Shown: in pieces, positions 26,161 to 38,344 of the stretch
Layout: each line of letters opens with the position of its first letter
How positions within the stretch are numbered: position 1 is the stretch's first letter
NCBI RefSeq assembly: GCF_033025475.1
Contig: NZ_CP130322.1
Coordinates: 1,841,001 to 1,905,000 of the forward strand
Length of the DNA: 64,000 nucleotides
Origin: Sphingomonas sp. C3-2
GTDB lineage: Bacteria > Pseudomonadota > Alphaproteobacteria > Sphingomonadales > Sphingomonadaceae
Direction of reading: 5' to 3'
The notes under the pieces: model-generated
What the model saw: the letters and a program-made list of their open reading frames with translations, nothing else
Told to the model about the DNA's origin: nothing
The model's database searches: none
Made by a program: the position numbers and the translations under genes

Positions 26161-26877
26161 ATGACGAGCATTGTGCAGTTCGAAAATGTCGGCCTGCGCT
26201 ATGGCACAGGCGCCGAAACGCTCTCGGATCTGAGCTTTTCGCTCCCCGAGGGCGCGTTTTGCGTGCTTACGGGGCCGTCGGGCGCGGGCAAGACCTCGCT
26301 GCTCCGGCTTCTGTATCTGGCGCAGCGCCCCAGCCGCGGGCTTATCCGCCTGTTCGGTGAGGATGTCGTTACCCTCCCCCGCGAAAAGCTGCCCGCGATG
26401 CGGCGGCGCATCGGCGTGGTGTTTCAGGATTTCCGGCTGGTCCCGCATCTTTCTGCCTTCGACAATATTGCGCTGCCGCTCCGCGTCATGGGGCAGAGCG
26501 AGCGCGAGATCGAGGCGCCGGTCAACGAGATGCTCGCCTGGGTCGGCCTGTCCGACCGCGCCTCCGCCCGCCCCGCGACGCTTTCGGGCGGCGAACAGCA
26601 GCGCGTGGCGATCGCGCGTGCGGTGATCGGGCGGCCCGATCTGCTCGTGGCCGACGAGCCGACGGGCAATGTCGATCCTGAAATGGCCGAGCGGCTGCTC
26701 CATCTGTTCGACGGGCTGAACAAGCTCGGCACCACCATCGTTGTCGCGACGCACGATATCCATCTCCTCAACCGCGTGCCGCGCGCGGCCTTGATGCGGC
26801 TCGATCGAGGCCGCGTGACCGACCCCACCGATGAGTTGCGCCATGCGCTCCGGTTGGAAGCGGGAACGCCGGCATGA
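26161..26877 (+). CDS. ftsE: cell division ATP-binding protein FtsE
   Basis: This 238-residue ABC ATPase has Walker A GPSGAGKT (38-45), a Q-loop with [10 protein letters not shown], the signature [14 protein letters not shown] near 139 and Walker B LLVADEP. The FtsE-specific [17 protein letters not shown] segment is present. FtsE pairs with FtsX at the septum to control peptidoglycan hydrolases. The ATG at 26161 is used; longer frames lack family sequence. The stop overlaps the ftsX ATG (ATGA), opening a coupled ftsE-ftsX-ydcF-plsC run. Confidence 0.94.
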   Translation: MTSIVQFENVGLRYGTGAETLSDLSFSLPEGAFCVLTGPSGAGKTSLLRLLYLAQRPSRGLIRLFGEDVVTLPREKLPAMRRRIGVVFQDFRLVPHLSAFDNIALPLRVMGQSEREIEAPVNEMLAWVGLSDRASARPATLSGGEQQRVAIARAVIGRPDLLVADEPTGNVDPEMAERLLHLFDGLNKLGTTIVVATHDIHLLNRVPRAALMRLDRGRVTDPTDELRHALRLEAGTPA

Positions 26878-27770
26878 GCTTCGGCCTCATCTCCAGCCGC
26901 GCCGATCGGCGCCTGCTGCCCGAAGGGCGGCTGGCGGGGCCGATGCCCTGGGTGATTGCGATCATGATGTTCCTGACCGCACTCGCGGCCGCCACGGGGC
27001 TTGGCCTTGGCGCGGCGGCGCGCACGATCGGCAATGATCTGTCGGGCAAACTCACCGTCCAGATCGTCGAGGCCAATCCCGATATCCGCGATGCGCAGGC
27101 GCAGGCGGTGGAACGCGTGCTGCGCGGGCAGGCCGATGTCACCGCGCTGCGCCGCGTGGGCGAGGCCGAGATGGCTGCGCTGCTCGAGCCCTGGCTGGGC
27201 GAAGCGGGGCTTTTGGGCGAAGACCTGCCCGTCCCCGCGCTCATCGATGTCAGCCTGCGCGACGGCGACGACAAGCGCGTCGAGGCGGTTGAGCAGGCGG
27301 TGCGCAAGGTGGCCCCCACCGCGCGGATCGATCGCCATGCCCGCTGGCTTGAACCGATCATCGCGCTCATCGGCTCGCTGCAATGGCTTGCGGCGGCGCT
27401 GGTCGGGCTGATGGCGGCGGCCACCGCCTCGATCGTGGTGCTCTCCGCGCGCGCCGCGCTCAACACGCACCGCGAAACGATCGACGTGCTCCACCTGATG
27501 GGGGCGACCGATCTCCAGATCACCCATCTGTTCCAGCGCCGCATCGCGCTCGATGCGCTGTTCGGCGGGCTTGTCGGGCTGATCGCGGCCTATGCCGTCA
27601 TCCTGTTGCTGGGGGACAGGGTGCAGGCGATGGGATCGGACATGCTGGGCGCGGTCAGCTTGTCGGGGATCGACCGCGCGCTTATCCTCGCGCTTCCCTT
27701 TGCGGGCGCGCTTCTGGCAACCTTTGCCGCGCGCGTCACGGTCATCAAATCCTTGCGGAAAATGTTGTGA
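26874..27770 (+). CDS. ftsX: cell division protein FtsX
   Basis: This 298-residue protein has four transmembrane segments in the FtsX layout: one near residues 24-47, a periplasmic loop (roughly 50-160), then three in the C-terminal half, including [22 protein letters not shown] and the [15 protein letters not shown] region typical of the MacB/FtsX fold. It transmits FtsE ATPase activity across the membrane. The stop overlaps a GTG start of ydcF. Confidence 0.93.
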   Translation: MSFGLISSRADRRLLPEGRLAGPMPWVIAIMMFLTALAAATGLGLGAAARTIGNDLSGKLTVQIVEANPDIRDAQAQAVERVLRGQADVTALRRVGEAEMAALLEPWLGEAGLLGEDLPVPALIDVSLRDGDDKRVEAVEQAVRKVAPTARIDRHARWLEPIIALIGSLQWLAAALVGLMAAATASIVVLSARAALNTHRETIDVLHLMGATDLQITHLFQRRIALDALFGGLVGLIAAYAVILLLGDRVQAMGSDMLGAVSLSGIDRALILALPFAGALLATFAARVTVIKSLRKML

Positions 27771-28297
27771 TCAAGCGCCTGTTCTCGATTGTCCCTTTGA
27801 TCTGGGCGCTGGGCTTTGCGGCGTTCGTCGTCTTCCTGCCGCGTCCGGCGGGCGATGTTGTCACCGATGGCGTCACCGCGCTCACCGGCGGGCCGGGGCG
27901 GATCGAGCGCGGGCTTGAGGTGATCGAACGCAACGAAGCCAAAAGACTGCTGATCTCGGGCGTCAACCGCAGCGTGAAGCGCAAGGAACTGGCGCATACG
28001 CTCGGCATCCCCGTCGAACGCCTCGAATGCTGCGTCGATCTTGGCCGCCAGGCGGTCGATACCCGCTCGAACGCGCAGGAAACCGCAAATTGGCTCAAGC
28101 GCCGCGGGTATAAAAGCGTGCGGCTCGTCACAACCGATTGGCATATGCGTCGCGCACGCTATGAACTGAGCCGGGCCGTGCGCGGCAAGGTGGTCATCGT
28201 CCCCGATGCCGTTCGCAGCCAGGCCAGTTTCTCGGTATTGTTCCGGGAATATCATAAATATCTGCTCAGCCATGCCGGCGCAGCCGTAGGATTGTGA
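27767..28297 (+). CDS. YdcF family (DUF218) membrane-anchored protein
   Basis: This 176-residue protein starts at a GTG (27767) overlapping the ftsX stop (GTGA). An N-terminal transmembrane anchor ([19 protein letters not shown]) is followed by a DUF218 domain with [10 protein letters not shown] and the [29 protein letters not shown] block, cut here into recognisable pieces. DUF218 proteins such as ElyC and YdcF influence envelope polymer synthesis, some binding SAM; here the role is unproven. It is next to ftsEX and plsC, consistent with envelope function. Confidence 0.85.
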   Translation: MIKRLFSIVPLIWALGFAAFVVFLPRPAGDVVTDGVTALTGGPGRIERGLEVIERNEAKRLLISGVNRSVKRKELAHTLGIPVERLECCVDLGRQAVDTRSNAQETANWLKRRGYKSVRLVTTDWHMRRARYELSRAVRGKVVIVPDAVRSQASFSVLFREYHKYLLSHAGAAVGL

Positions 28298-28989
28298 TGA
28301 TTTTAGTTCGTTCGCTGCTGTTTGCGCTGATCTTCTATCCGGGGACGCTGGTCTATGTGCTCTCGGCGCTCGCCGTGGCGCCGTTCAGCGTAGCGATGCT
28401 GCGCAGCATTGCGCGCGGTTGGGCGGCGTTTCACCGCTGGTGCGCGGCGGTGTTCCTCGGTATTCGCGTCCGCATCGTCGGTACCGTTCCCGATCATCCG
28501 GTGCTGTTCGCGATCAAGCATGAATCGATGTTCGAGACGCTCGAGACGCTCATTCAGTTTCGCGATCCGGCGGTGCTGGTTAAAAAGGAACTGACGCAGA
28601 TTCCGCTCTGGGGGAAGGTCGCGCTGCTCCACGGCGTCATCCCCATCGACCGTGAGGGCGGGGCCACCGCGCTGCGCCAGCTGGTGCGCCAGGCGCGCGC
28701 CGCGGCATCCGAAGGGCGTTCGCTCGTGATCTTTCCCGAAGGCACGCGCGTACCGCATGGCGAGCGGCCGGAGCTGCGCTCGGGCTTTGCCGCGCTTTAC
28801 CGTCAGATCGGGCTGCCCGTCGTCCCCGTCGCGCTCGACAGCGGGCTCGTCTCGCCGCGCCGTACCTTCCTGAAGCGGCCGGGCGTCATCACCTTCCACT
28901 TTTGCGACGAAATCGCCCCGGGGCTCGATCGCCACACCGTCGAGGCGCGCGTGCACGCGGAAATCAACCGGCTCAATTCGGCCGGCTGA
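28297..28989 (+). CDS. plsC: lysophospholipid acyltransferase (PlsC-like)
   Basis: This 230-residue protein has one or two N-terminal membrane segments and the acyltransferase blocks KHESMFETL (an HX4E variant of HX4D, near residue 76) and FPEGTRVPHGE near residue 147. The family acylates 1-acyl-glycerol-3-phosphate to phosphatidate. HX4E instead of HX4D is a known alphaproteobacterial variant, though I have not verified activity. The ATG at 28297 shares its A with the ydcF stop (TGATG); a GTG at 28294 is an alternative. It ends the ftsE operon. Confidence 0.88.
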   Translation: MILVRSLLFALIFYPGTLVYVLSALAVAPFSVAMLRSIARGWAAFHRWCAAVFLGIRVRIVGTVPDHPVLFAIKHESMFETLETLIQFRDPAVLVKKELTQIPLWGKVALLHGVIPIDREGGATALRQLVRQARAAASEGRSLVIFPEGTRVPHGERPELRSGFAALYRQIGLPVVPVALDSGLVSPRRTFLKRPGVITFHFCDEIAPGLDRHTVEARVHAEINRLNSAG

Positions 28990-29011
28990 GTTCGGTCAGC
29001 GCACGGCATTT

Positions 29012-29920
29012 TCAGTCGTGATGGCGGCCGAAATCGGCGGCCGCATCGTCCTGCCCCTGTTCGATGATGCTGCGGCGGATCGTGCGCGTGCGCGAGAACA
29101 GATCGAACAGCTCGTCGCCCTTGTCCCAGCGGATCGCCCGTTGCAGCGCGCTCAGATCCTCCGAGAAGCGCTGGAGCATGTCGAGCACGGCATCCTTGTT
29201 GGACAGGAAGACGTCGCGCCACATCGTCGGGTCCGATGCCGCGATGCGCGTGAAGTCGCGAAAACCGCCCGCCGAATATTTGATCACTTCGGATTGGGTG
29301 ACGGTTTCGAGGTCGGATGCCGTGCCCACGATCGTATAGGCGATGAGGTGCGGCAAATGGCTGGTGACCGCGAGCACCAGATCGTGGTGCTGCGGGTCCA
29401 TTCGTTCGACATTGGCGCCCAGCCGCCGCCAGAACTCCTCGACGCGCACCGTGGCCGTTTCGCTGGCCTCTGCGGGCGGGGTGACGATGCACCAGCGCTG
29501 GTGAAACAGCGTCGCGAACCCGGCATCGGGGCCGCTATGCTCGGTCCCCGCCACCGGGTGCGCGGGGATAATGCACGCATTCGGAAGCGCTTCGCTGAGC
29601 GCGGCGAGCACGCTCGCCTTGCACGATCCGACGTCGCTCACGATCGCATCAGCCGGCAGATCGGCGGCAATCGCCTCGCCCGCCTTGCCCATCGCGCCCA
29701 CGGGTACGCACAGGATCGCCAGATCGGCGTCGATCACCGCGCTACCGGCGGTGTCGGCAATGTCGTCGCACAGCGAAATCTCGCGCGCCCGCTCACGGAC
29801 GGCCGGATCGGCGTCGTAACCGGTCACGCGCACCGTCGGCATATATTGGTGCACGGCCCGGGCGACCGACGATCCGATCAAGCCCAGCCCGATCACGGTA
29901 ACGCGCGAAAATGGCAGCAT
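29012..29920 (-). CDS. tyrA: prephenate/arogenate dehydrogenase
   Basis: This 302-residue protein has the NAD-binding motif VIGLGLIGSSVARA (residues 9-22), the TyrA block IIPAHPVAGTEHSGP near 118 and HDLVLAVTSHLPHLIAY near 180. It oxidises prephenate or arogenate toward tyrosine. Its ATG overlaps the hisC stop (ATGA), so the aminotransferase and dehydrogenase are coupled, giving paired steps of tyrosine and phenylalanine synthesis. Confidence 0.93.
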   Translation of the reverse strand: MLPFSRVTVIGLGLIGSSVARAVHQYMPTVRVTGYDADPAVRERAREISLCDDIADTAGSAVIDADLAILCVPVGAMGKAGEAIAADLPADAIVSDVGSCKASVLAALSEALPNACIIPAHPVAGTEHSGPDAGFATLFHQRWCIVTPPAEASETATVRVEEFWRRLGANVERMDPQHHDLVLAVTSHLPHLIAYTIVGTASDLETVTQSEVIKYSAGGFRDFTRIAASDPTMWRDVFLSNKDAVLDMLQRFSEDLSALQRAIRWDKGDELFDLFSRTRTIRRSIIEQGQDDAAADFGRHHD

Positions 29921-31020
29921 CAGCCGGCAGCCTCGGCCAGTTCGCGCAGCGCGTCTGCAACGCCGCGGGTTTCTTCCTCGGTGCCGATGGTGATGCGCAG
30001 CCCGTGGCCAAGCCCCTGCCCCGGCAGCCAGCGCGTGATATAGCCGCGCTCCATCAGCCCGTTATACGCGGCCTCCGCGGTCAGCGGCCCCTCGAACAGG
30101 ACGAGCAGGAAGTTCGCCTTGGACGGCACCGCGCGCAGCCCCTTATTGCCCAGCGATTCCACCTGTGCGGTGAACCAGGCCAGCCATTCGTCGTTATGCG
30201 CGCGGCTGCCGGCCACGAAATCATCGTCGGCAAAGGCGGCGATCGCGGCGTTCTGCCCGGCGGTCGTCACGTTGAACGGCGCGCGGATGCGGTGGAGCGC
30301 GTCGATGATCTCCGCCGAGGCATAGCCCCAGCCGATCCGCTCGGCGGCAAGCCCATAAATCTTGGAAAAGGTGCGCGTGACGAGCACGTTCGGCGCCGAT
30401 ACCGCAAGCGCAAGCCCGCCATCGTCGTCGGCTGCACCCAGATATTCGGCATAGGCCTGGTCGAGCACGAGGAGGACGTCGGCGGGAAGGCCGGCATGAA
30501 GCCGCGCGATCTCGGCGGCGGGGGTATAGGTGCCCGTCGGGTTGTTGGGATTGGCGACGAAGACGACGCGGGTGTTGGGCGTGACCGCGGCGAGCAGCGC
30601 GTCGACATCGGTCGCATAGTCCGTGTCGGGCGCGATCACCGGGGTGGCGCCCACGCGGCGCGTGGCGATTTCGTACACCGCAAAGCCATAGCGCACGAAC
30701 AATACTTCATCGCCCACGCCGGCAAAGGCGCCGGCGGCGAGGTGCAGGATCTCGTCCGAACCGGTGCCATAGATGACGCGCGCGGGATCAAGACCGTATT
30801 TCGCGGCGATCGCTTCGCGCAGCGCTGCGGCACTGGCATCGGGATAGCGCGACAGATTGGCGCCCCCGGCCGCGAAGGCTGCCTCCGCATGCTGGCTGGT
30901 GCCAAGCGGATTTTCGTTCGACGAAAGCTTGGCGACCTTGCGGCCGTCAGCGGTGGTGGAACGACCGGGAACATAGGGTGCGATGCCCTTGATCCAGTCC
31001 TTGGGGCGCGGTGCTGTCAT
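29920..31020 (-). CDS. hisC: histidinol-phosphate / aromatic aminotransferase
   Basis: This 366-residue fold-type I PLP enzyme has the N-terminal [12 protein letters not shown] motif near residue 32, [12 protein letters not shown] near 163 and the Schiff-base lysine in [19 protein letters not shown] near 223. HisC-type enzymes act on histidinol phosphate and can act on aromatic keto acids; pairing with tyrA suggests the latter role, but sequence alone does not settle it. It is divergent from recF across 120 bp. Confidence 0.92.
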   Translation of the reverse strand: MTAPRPKDWIKGIAPYVPGRSTTADGRKVAKLSSNENPLGTSQHAEAAFAAGGANLSRYPDASAAALREAIAAKYGLDPARVIYGTGSDEILHLAAGAFAGVGDEVLFVRYGFAVYEIATRRVGATPVIAPDTDYATDVDALLAAVTPNTRVVFVANPNNPTGTYTPAAEIARLHAGLPADVLLVLDQAYAEYLGAADDDGGLALAVSAPNVLVTRTFSKIYGLAAERIGWGYASAEIIDALHRIRAPFNVTTAGQNAAIAAFADDDFVAGSRAHNDEWLAWFTAQVESLGNKGLRAVPSKANFLLVLFEGPLTAEAAYNGLMERGYITRWLPGQGLGHGLRITIGTEEETRGVADALRELAEAAG

Positions 31021-31140
31021 GGTCGCCGCCTTAGAGGATCGAGCGGCGCTTGGGCAAGCAATCGCTTATGGGGGTATGATCGTTCACCACGCGCGAAAAA
31101 TCCATTCGCGCCCAGAACTTCCCCGGCCTAGAAGGCGGCC

Positions 31141-34771
<3,631 letters not shown>

Positions 34772-34809
34772 AGCATGAAGCGGATGGTAGGCCGTTTCAT
34801 AAAAGAGAG

Positions 34810-35262
34810 AAATGTTTCAGAGAAAGTGAGAAACGAAGCTCGCTGGTTACAGGGGCGCTTGCGAAAATGAGTAAATTACAAGTTATATTCATTTTTTCAT
34901 TGATGATGATTTCGCAAATTTTATTTGAAATTTATGGGGATCTTGTACCCTCATTCGTGAGGGTGATTGCACCTGCCTCAATTGTGCTCTTGGTCCATTT
35001 CATGGGAAAAGGAATGGCGATTAAATAAAAAGTCGTGGGGGAGCGTCTGGGTCGGTGCGCGCAAACACGTCCACTTCGGGGCACTGACCGAGACGGGTAG
35101 CGTCGTTTCTTGTGATGGCTGCGGGCAATCACTCTGCAGCTATTTAGTTTTCGCGAATCTATTATCAGCCCTTCCCGACATGTGCCATTTTGCCGACGCC
35201 GCGCGGAAAGCCGTGCCGCACGGATGGTGAAGATCCGTACACCAACATTCTCAGAAACATTT
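34810..35262. repeat. 14-bp near-perfect inverted repeat flanking an AT-rich segment
   Basis: The left arm AAATGTTTCAGAGA (34810-34823) and the right arm TCTCAGAAACATTT (35249-35262) are inverted copies differing at one of 14 bases, and enclose about 450 bp. The enclosed DNA is visibly AT-richer than its flanks around 34860-35030 and carries a 53-codon membrane ORF. This is compatible with a mini transposable element or decayed insertion, but no transposase and no clear target-site duplication are visible. Confidence 0.4.
34867..35028 (+). CDS. 53-residue putative small membrane protein (unrecognised)
   Basis: The ORF reads MSKLQVIFIFSLMMISQILF and so on to MGKGMAIK. Two hydrophobic stretches (residues about 4-20 and 31-46) are separated by a short acidic turn (EIYGD), compatible with a helical hairpin in the membrane. 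Codon use is A/T-rich, in contrast to every neighbour, suggesting transfer or a very recent or non-adapted gene. No recognisable family; coding status rests only on the intact frame and hydrophobic pattern. It lies 95 bp after gyrB inside the inverted-repeat segment. It could equally be a chance frame. Confidence 0.4.
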   Translation: MSKLQVIFIFSLMMISQILFEIYGDLVPSFVRVIAPASIVLLVHFMGKGMAIK

Positions 35263-35384
35263 TGTTACATGAATTGAAAGCATTAGCGGCTTTGCGCGCG
35301 TGCGCTCCGCCCGCGTGCGCCGGTGGTGATTCCTAACCTCCTATAATGACAGTGCTTTTCTAACGTCCCGAAAAGAGGACTTTC
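35029..35384. other. intergenic region before the TorF-like gene
   Basis: I see no convincing gene here. An 87-codon plus-strand frame overlapping the small ORF (34967-35230) has no protein-like pattern. The right arm of the inverted repeat lies at 35249-35262. An AAGAGGAC-type ribosome-binding site precedes the next ATG. The region is the likely promoter space for the TorF/chemoreceptor pair. Confidence 0.6.
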
Positions 35385-36098
35385 ATGCGCTTTGTCACTT
35401 CGTCGGGGCTTGCCCTGATCGCATTCCTATTGCCTGTCGCCGCTGCGGCTGAGACTGCCGCCGACACCCCCGAATTCACCGTTTCCGGCGCCGCTACCAT
35501 CGTCAGCGATTATCGCTTTCGCGGCGTTTCGCTGACCGGGAAGGATCCCGCCGTCCAGGCTACGATCAACCTCGCCCATGAAAGCGGCGTCTATATCGGC
35601 GCCTGGGGATCGTCGATCGACATGGGCGACCGCTACGGCGCCACCGAAATCGATTTCTATGCGGGCTGGGCGGGGAGCATCGCCCCGCGCACCGATCTCG
35701 ACATGGCGGTCGCCTATTACAGCTATCCCGGCGGCAGCGGCCCCGGAAAGATCGAATTTTTCGAGACCAGTGCCAAATTGTCGCACGATCTGGGCCCGCT
35801 CCGCACGACGCTGGGCATGAACTATAGCTGGGATCAGGCCGCGCTTGGCGACGACAATCTCTATCTTTACGGCGAAGCTGCCGCCTCCATTCCGGGGACG
35901 CCGCTCACATTGAAGGCGCGTGGCGGCCGCACCCGGGGCGCGCTCAGCCCCCGCGCCGGCAGCTATCATGACTGGTCGCTTGGCGCCGATGCGGGCTTCG
36001 GGCCGATCACGGTCGGCCTTGCCTATGTCGATACCGATCTCGGCCGCGGTGCCCGCGCCGATGGTGCTGCGCTGCTGTCCATCAGCGCCGCCTTCTGA
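35385..36098 (+). CDS. TorF family putative outer-membrane porin
   Basis: This 237-residue protein has a signal peptide (cleavage after about AAAAE, residue 23) and a beta-strand-rich mature region: alternating aromatic/hydrophobic strands such as [20 protein letters not shown] and [13 protein letters not shown], ending in the phenylalanine of LLSISAAF typical for BAM substrates. TorF (TIGR02001-like) proteins are predicted outer-membrane proteins; function is unknown. Only 23 bp separate it from the chemoreceptor gene, so they are probably co-transcribed. Confidence 0.85.
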   Translation: MRFVTSSGLALIAFLLPVAAAAETAADTPEFTVSGAATIVSDYRFRGVSLTGKDPAVQATINLAHESGVYIGAWGSSIDMGDRYGATEIDFYAGWAGSIAPRTDLDMAVAYYSYPGGSGPGKIEFFETSAKLSHDLGPLRTTLGMNYSWDQAALGDDNLYLYGEAAASIPGTPLTLKARGGRTRGALSPRAGSYHDWSLGADAGFGPITVGLAYVDTDLGRGARADGAALLSISAAF

Positions 36099-36121
36099 CC
36101 CTTTCTGCTGGAGCGATTACA

Positions 36122-38272
36122 ATGAAAGAGCTTTTCAGTCGCATGCATATCGCAGGCAAGCTGATGACGGTCGCCGGGCTGGCGATCGCAACGCTGCTCC
36201 TGCTTGGGTTCACCGCCGTGGTTCTGCAGACCCGGTCGGCGGTCGGTGCCCTTTCCGATGAATCCGCGATCGCGCAGGCCGATGCCGAGGGCAATCAAGT
36301 CAAGGCCGATATCGCCGCTTTCGAAGCGACCGCACGCGCCATGGCCTCGGCGCTTGGCAAGCTGCACGCCGATGGTGCGCGCGACCGCAGCGTCGCGCTC
36401 ACCGTGCTCAAGACCGATCTTCTTGAATCGAAGATGGCGCTGGGCAGCTGGACGATGATCACCCCCGATCAATGGGATGGTCCCGATGCCGCAAAGATCG
36501 GTTCGGCCGGTTCGAACCGGCACGGCAATTTCACCCCCTATTGGGTGAAGAGCAGCACCGGCGCGCTCAATCAGGTGCCGATTGACGAGGAAGGGGCCTA
36601 TGAAAAGCCCTATTTCCGCACCGCGTTCGAAAGCGGCGAAGGCGCGATCGTCGATCCGTACAGCTTCGACGTCGACGGCAAGAGCGTGATGATGACGTCG
36701 ATCGCGCATCCTGTGCGCTCGGGCGATAGCGTGATCGGTGCCGCCGGGGTCGATATGGAACTGAGCAGCGTGTCCGAACGCCTCGGCGCGCTCAAGCCCT
36801 TCGGCACCGGCCGGGTCATGCTGCTGTCGGGCACCGGCGCCTGGGTGGCGAACCCCGATCCGGCGGCGCTCGGCAAACCCTATGCCGATCCGGGGCTTGA
36901 AGAGGTCAAGGCCGCGCTCGCCAGCGGCGAAACGCGCGTGCTCCCCAATCTCGATATCGACGGGGTGGCCATGCGCCGCGTGATCCGGCCGATCGCGCTC
37001 GATGGGCTCAACGCCACCTGGGGCCTGGTGCTCGACGTTCCCGAAGCGACGATTGCCGCGCCGGCGCGTGAAATGGCGTGGCAGCTTGTCATCGGCGGCT
37101 TGCTGATCGTCGGCGCGGTGCTTGCCAGCCTCTTTTATGCCGCGCGCAACATCATCGGGCGCCCGATGGCGGGGCTCAGCGACGCGGTCGACCGGCTGGC
37201 CAAGGGTGAGGATTGCACGATCCCGCAGCTCGAGCGTCAGGACGAAATCGGCACGATGGCGCGCGCGGCGGATGTCTTCCGTCTGGCGGCGGCCGAACGC
37301 GCCGAGGCGGATCACCGCGCGGCCGAGGAACAGCGTGTCGTCACCAGCGCGGTCGGCGCGGGGCTCGATGCACTCACCCATGGCAATCTCACCGCCGAGA
37401 TCACCGCACCCTTCCCCTCGGGCTATGCCGCGCTCAAGGAGAATTTCAACGCGGCGCTCGGCGAGTTGCGCCGGATGATCGGCGCGGTCGCGCACAGCGC
37501 GGGCGGCATCCGCTCGGGCTCGCAGGAAATCGCGCAGGCCTCCGAAGACCTGGCCCGCCGCACCGAAGCCAATGCGGCGAGCCTTGAGGAAACCTCGGCC
37601 GCGCTCGTCCAGATCGATCAGCGCCTCAAGGCCTCGGCGCAGGCCGCGTCGCAGACCGTGCGCCGCGCGGACGAAGCGCTCGAAACCGTCACCAGCGGCC
37701 GTGCGGTTGCCGGTGAGGCGGTGCAGGCGATGGACCGGGTGAGCGAAAGCGCCAAGGGCATCGATCAGGTGATCGAAGGCGTCGACAAGATCGCCTTCCA
37801 GACCCGCGTCCTTGCGATGAACGCGGCGGTCGAAGCCGGCCGTGCGGGCGATGCGGGCCGTGGCTTCGCAGTCGTCGCTGATCTCGTCTCGGCGCTCGCG
37901 ATGCGTGCTGAGGAAGAGGCCAAGCGCGCGCGCGATCAGCTCACCGTGACGCAGACCGACATCGTCACCGCGGTCGATGCCGTCCAGCGCGTCGACGGGG
38001 CGTTCGAAACCATTTCGGGCGGGGTGTCCGAAGTGCACATGCTGCTCGGCCAGATGGCCGAGGACAATCAGGTCCAGTCGTCGGCGATCACCCAGATCAG
38101 CGTGGCGGTGACGACGATGGACCAGTCGACCCAGCAGAACGCCGCGATGGTCGAGGAAACCTCCGCCGCCGCGCGCAACCTCACCACCGAGGCGGTCGCG
38201 CTCAACGATCAGGCCGCGCGCTTCGATACGGGTGCCGCGCAGACCGCGCCCCGGCTGTCCTCGGCGGCCTGA
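36122..38272 (+). CDS. methyl-accepting chemotaxis protein with Cache-type sensor
   Basis: This 716-residue membrane receptor has a transmembrane helix near residues 15-37 and a periplasmic dCache-like domain with [20 protein letters not shown] and the [13 protein letters not shown] end. A second helix lies near 320-340, followed by a HAMP linker ([13 protein letters not shown] at the end) and the signalling hairpin with [20 protein letters not shown] near 560. The hairpin core keeps N, E and R of the tip, but the usual GEVRxLAxRS reads [10 protein letters not shown]. No C-terminal pentapeptide tether. It follows the TorF gene and is closed by a terminator. Confidence 0.92.
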   Translation: MKELFSRMHIAGKLMTVAGLAIATLLLLGFTAVVLQTRSAVGALSDESAIAQADAEGNQVKADIAAFEATARAMASALGKLHADGARDRSVALTVLKTDLLESKMALGSWTMITPDQWDGPDAAKIGSAGSNRHGNFTPYWVKSSTGALNQVPIDEEGAYEKPYFRTAFESGEGAIVDPYSFDVDGKSVMMTSIAHPVRSGDSVIGAAGVDMELSSVSERLGALKPFGTGRVMLLSGTGAWVANPDPAALGKPYADPGLEEVKAALASGETRVLPNLDIDGVAMRRVIRPIALDGLNATWGLVLDVPEATIAAPAREMAWQLVIGGLLIVGAVLASLFYAARNIIGRPMAGLSDAVDRLAKGEDCTIPQLERQDEIGTMARAADVFRLAAAERAEADHRAAEEQRVVTSAVGAGLDALTHGNLTAEITAPFPSGYAALKENFNAALGELRRMIGAVAHSAGGIRSGSQEIAQASEDLARRTEANAASLEETSAALVQIDQRLKASAQAASQTVRRADEALETVTSGRAVAGEAVQAMDRVSESAKGIDQVIEGVDKIAFQTRVLAMNAAVEAGRAGDAGRGFAVVADLVSALAMRAEEEAKRARDQLTVTQTDIVTAVDAVQRVDGAFETISGGVSEVHMLLGQMAEDNQVQSSAITQISVAVTTMDQSTQQNAAMVEETSAAARNLTTEAVALNDQAARFDTGAAQTAPRLSSAA

Positions 38273-38304
38273 TCCGCCGGGCAAACAGCCCAAGATCGTG
38301 CAGG

Positions 38305-38342
38305 CGCCCGCGGTTCGGTCAGGTCCGATCCGCGGGCGTTTT
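38305..38342 (+). terminator. intrinsic terminator after the chemoreceptor
   Basis: A nine-bp stem CGCCCGCGG (38305-38313) pairs with 38330-38338 and is followed by TTTT. It lies 32 bp past the chemoreceptor stop and abuts the convergent S9 peptidase stop. Confidence 0.88.
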
Positions 38343-38344
38343 GA

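Noticed and set aside
34967-35230. 87-codon frame overlapping the small membrane ORF
   Set aside because: No hydrophobic or domain pattern, no ribosome-binding site, and mixed codon use.
36023-38293. 756-codon frame antisense to the chemoreceptor gene
   Set aside because: Mirror of the clear chemoreceptor; repetitive low-complexity translation with no motif.
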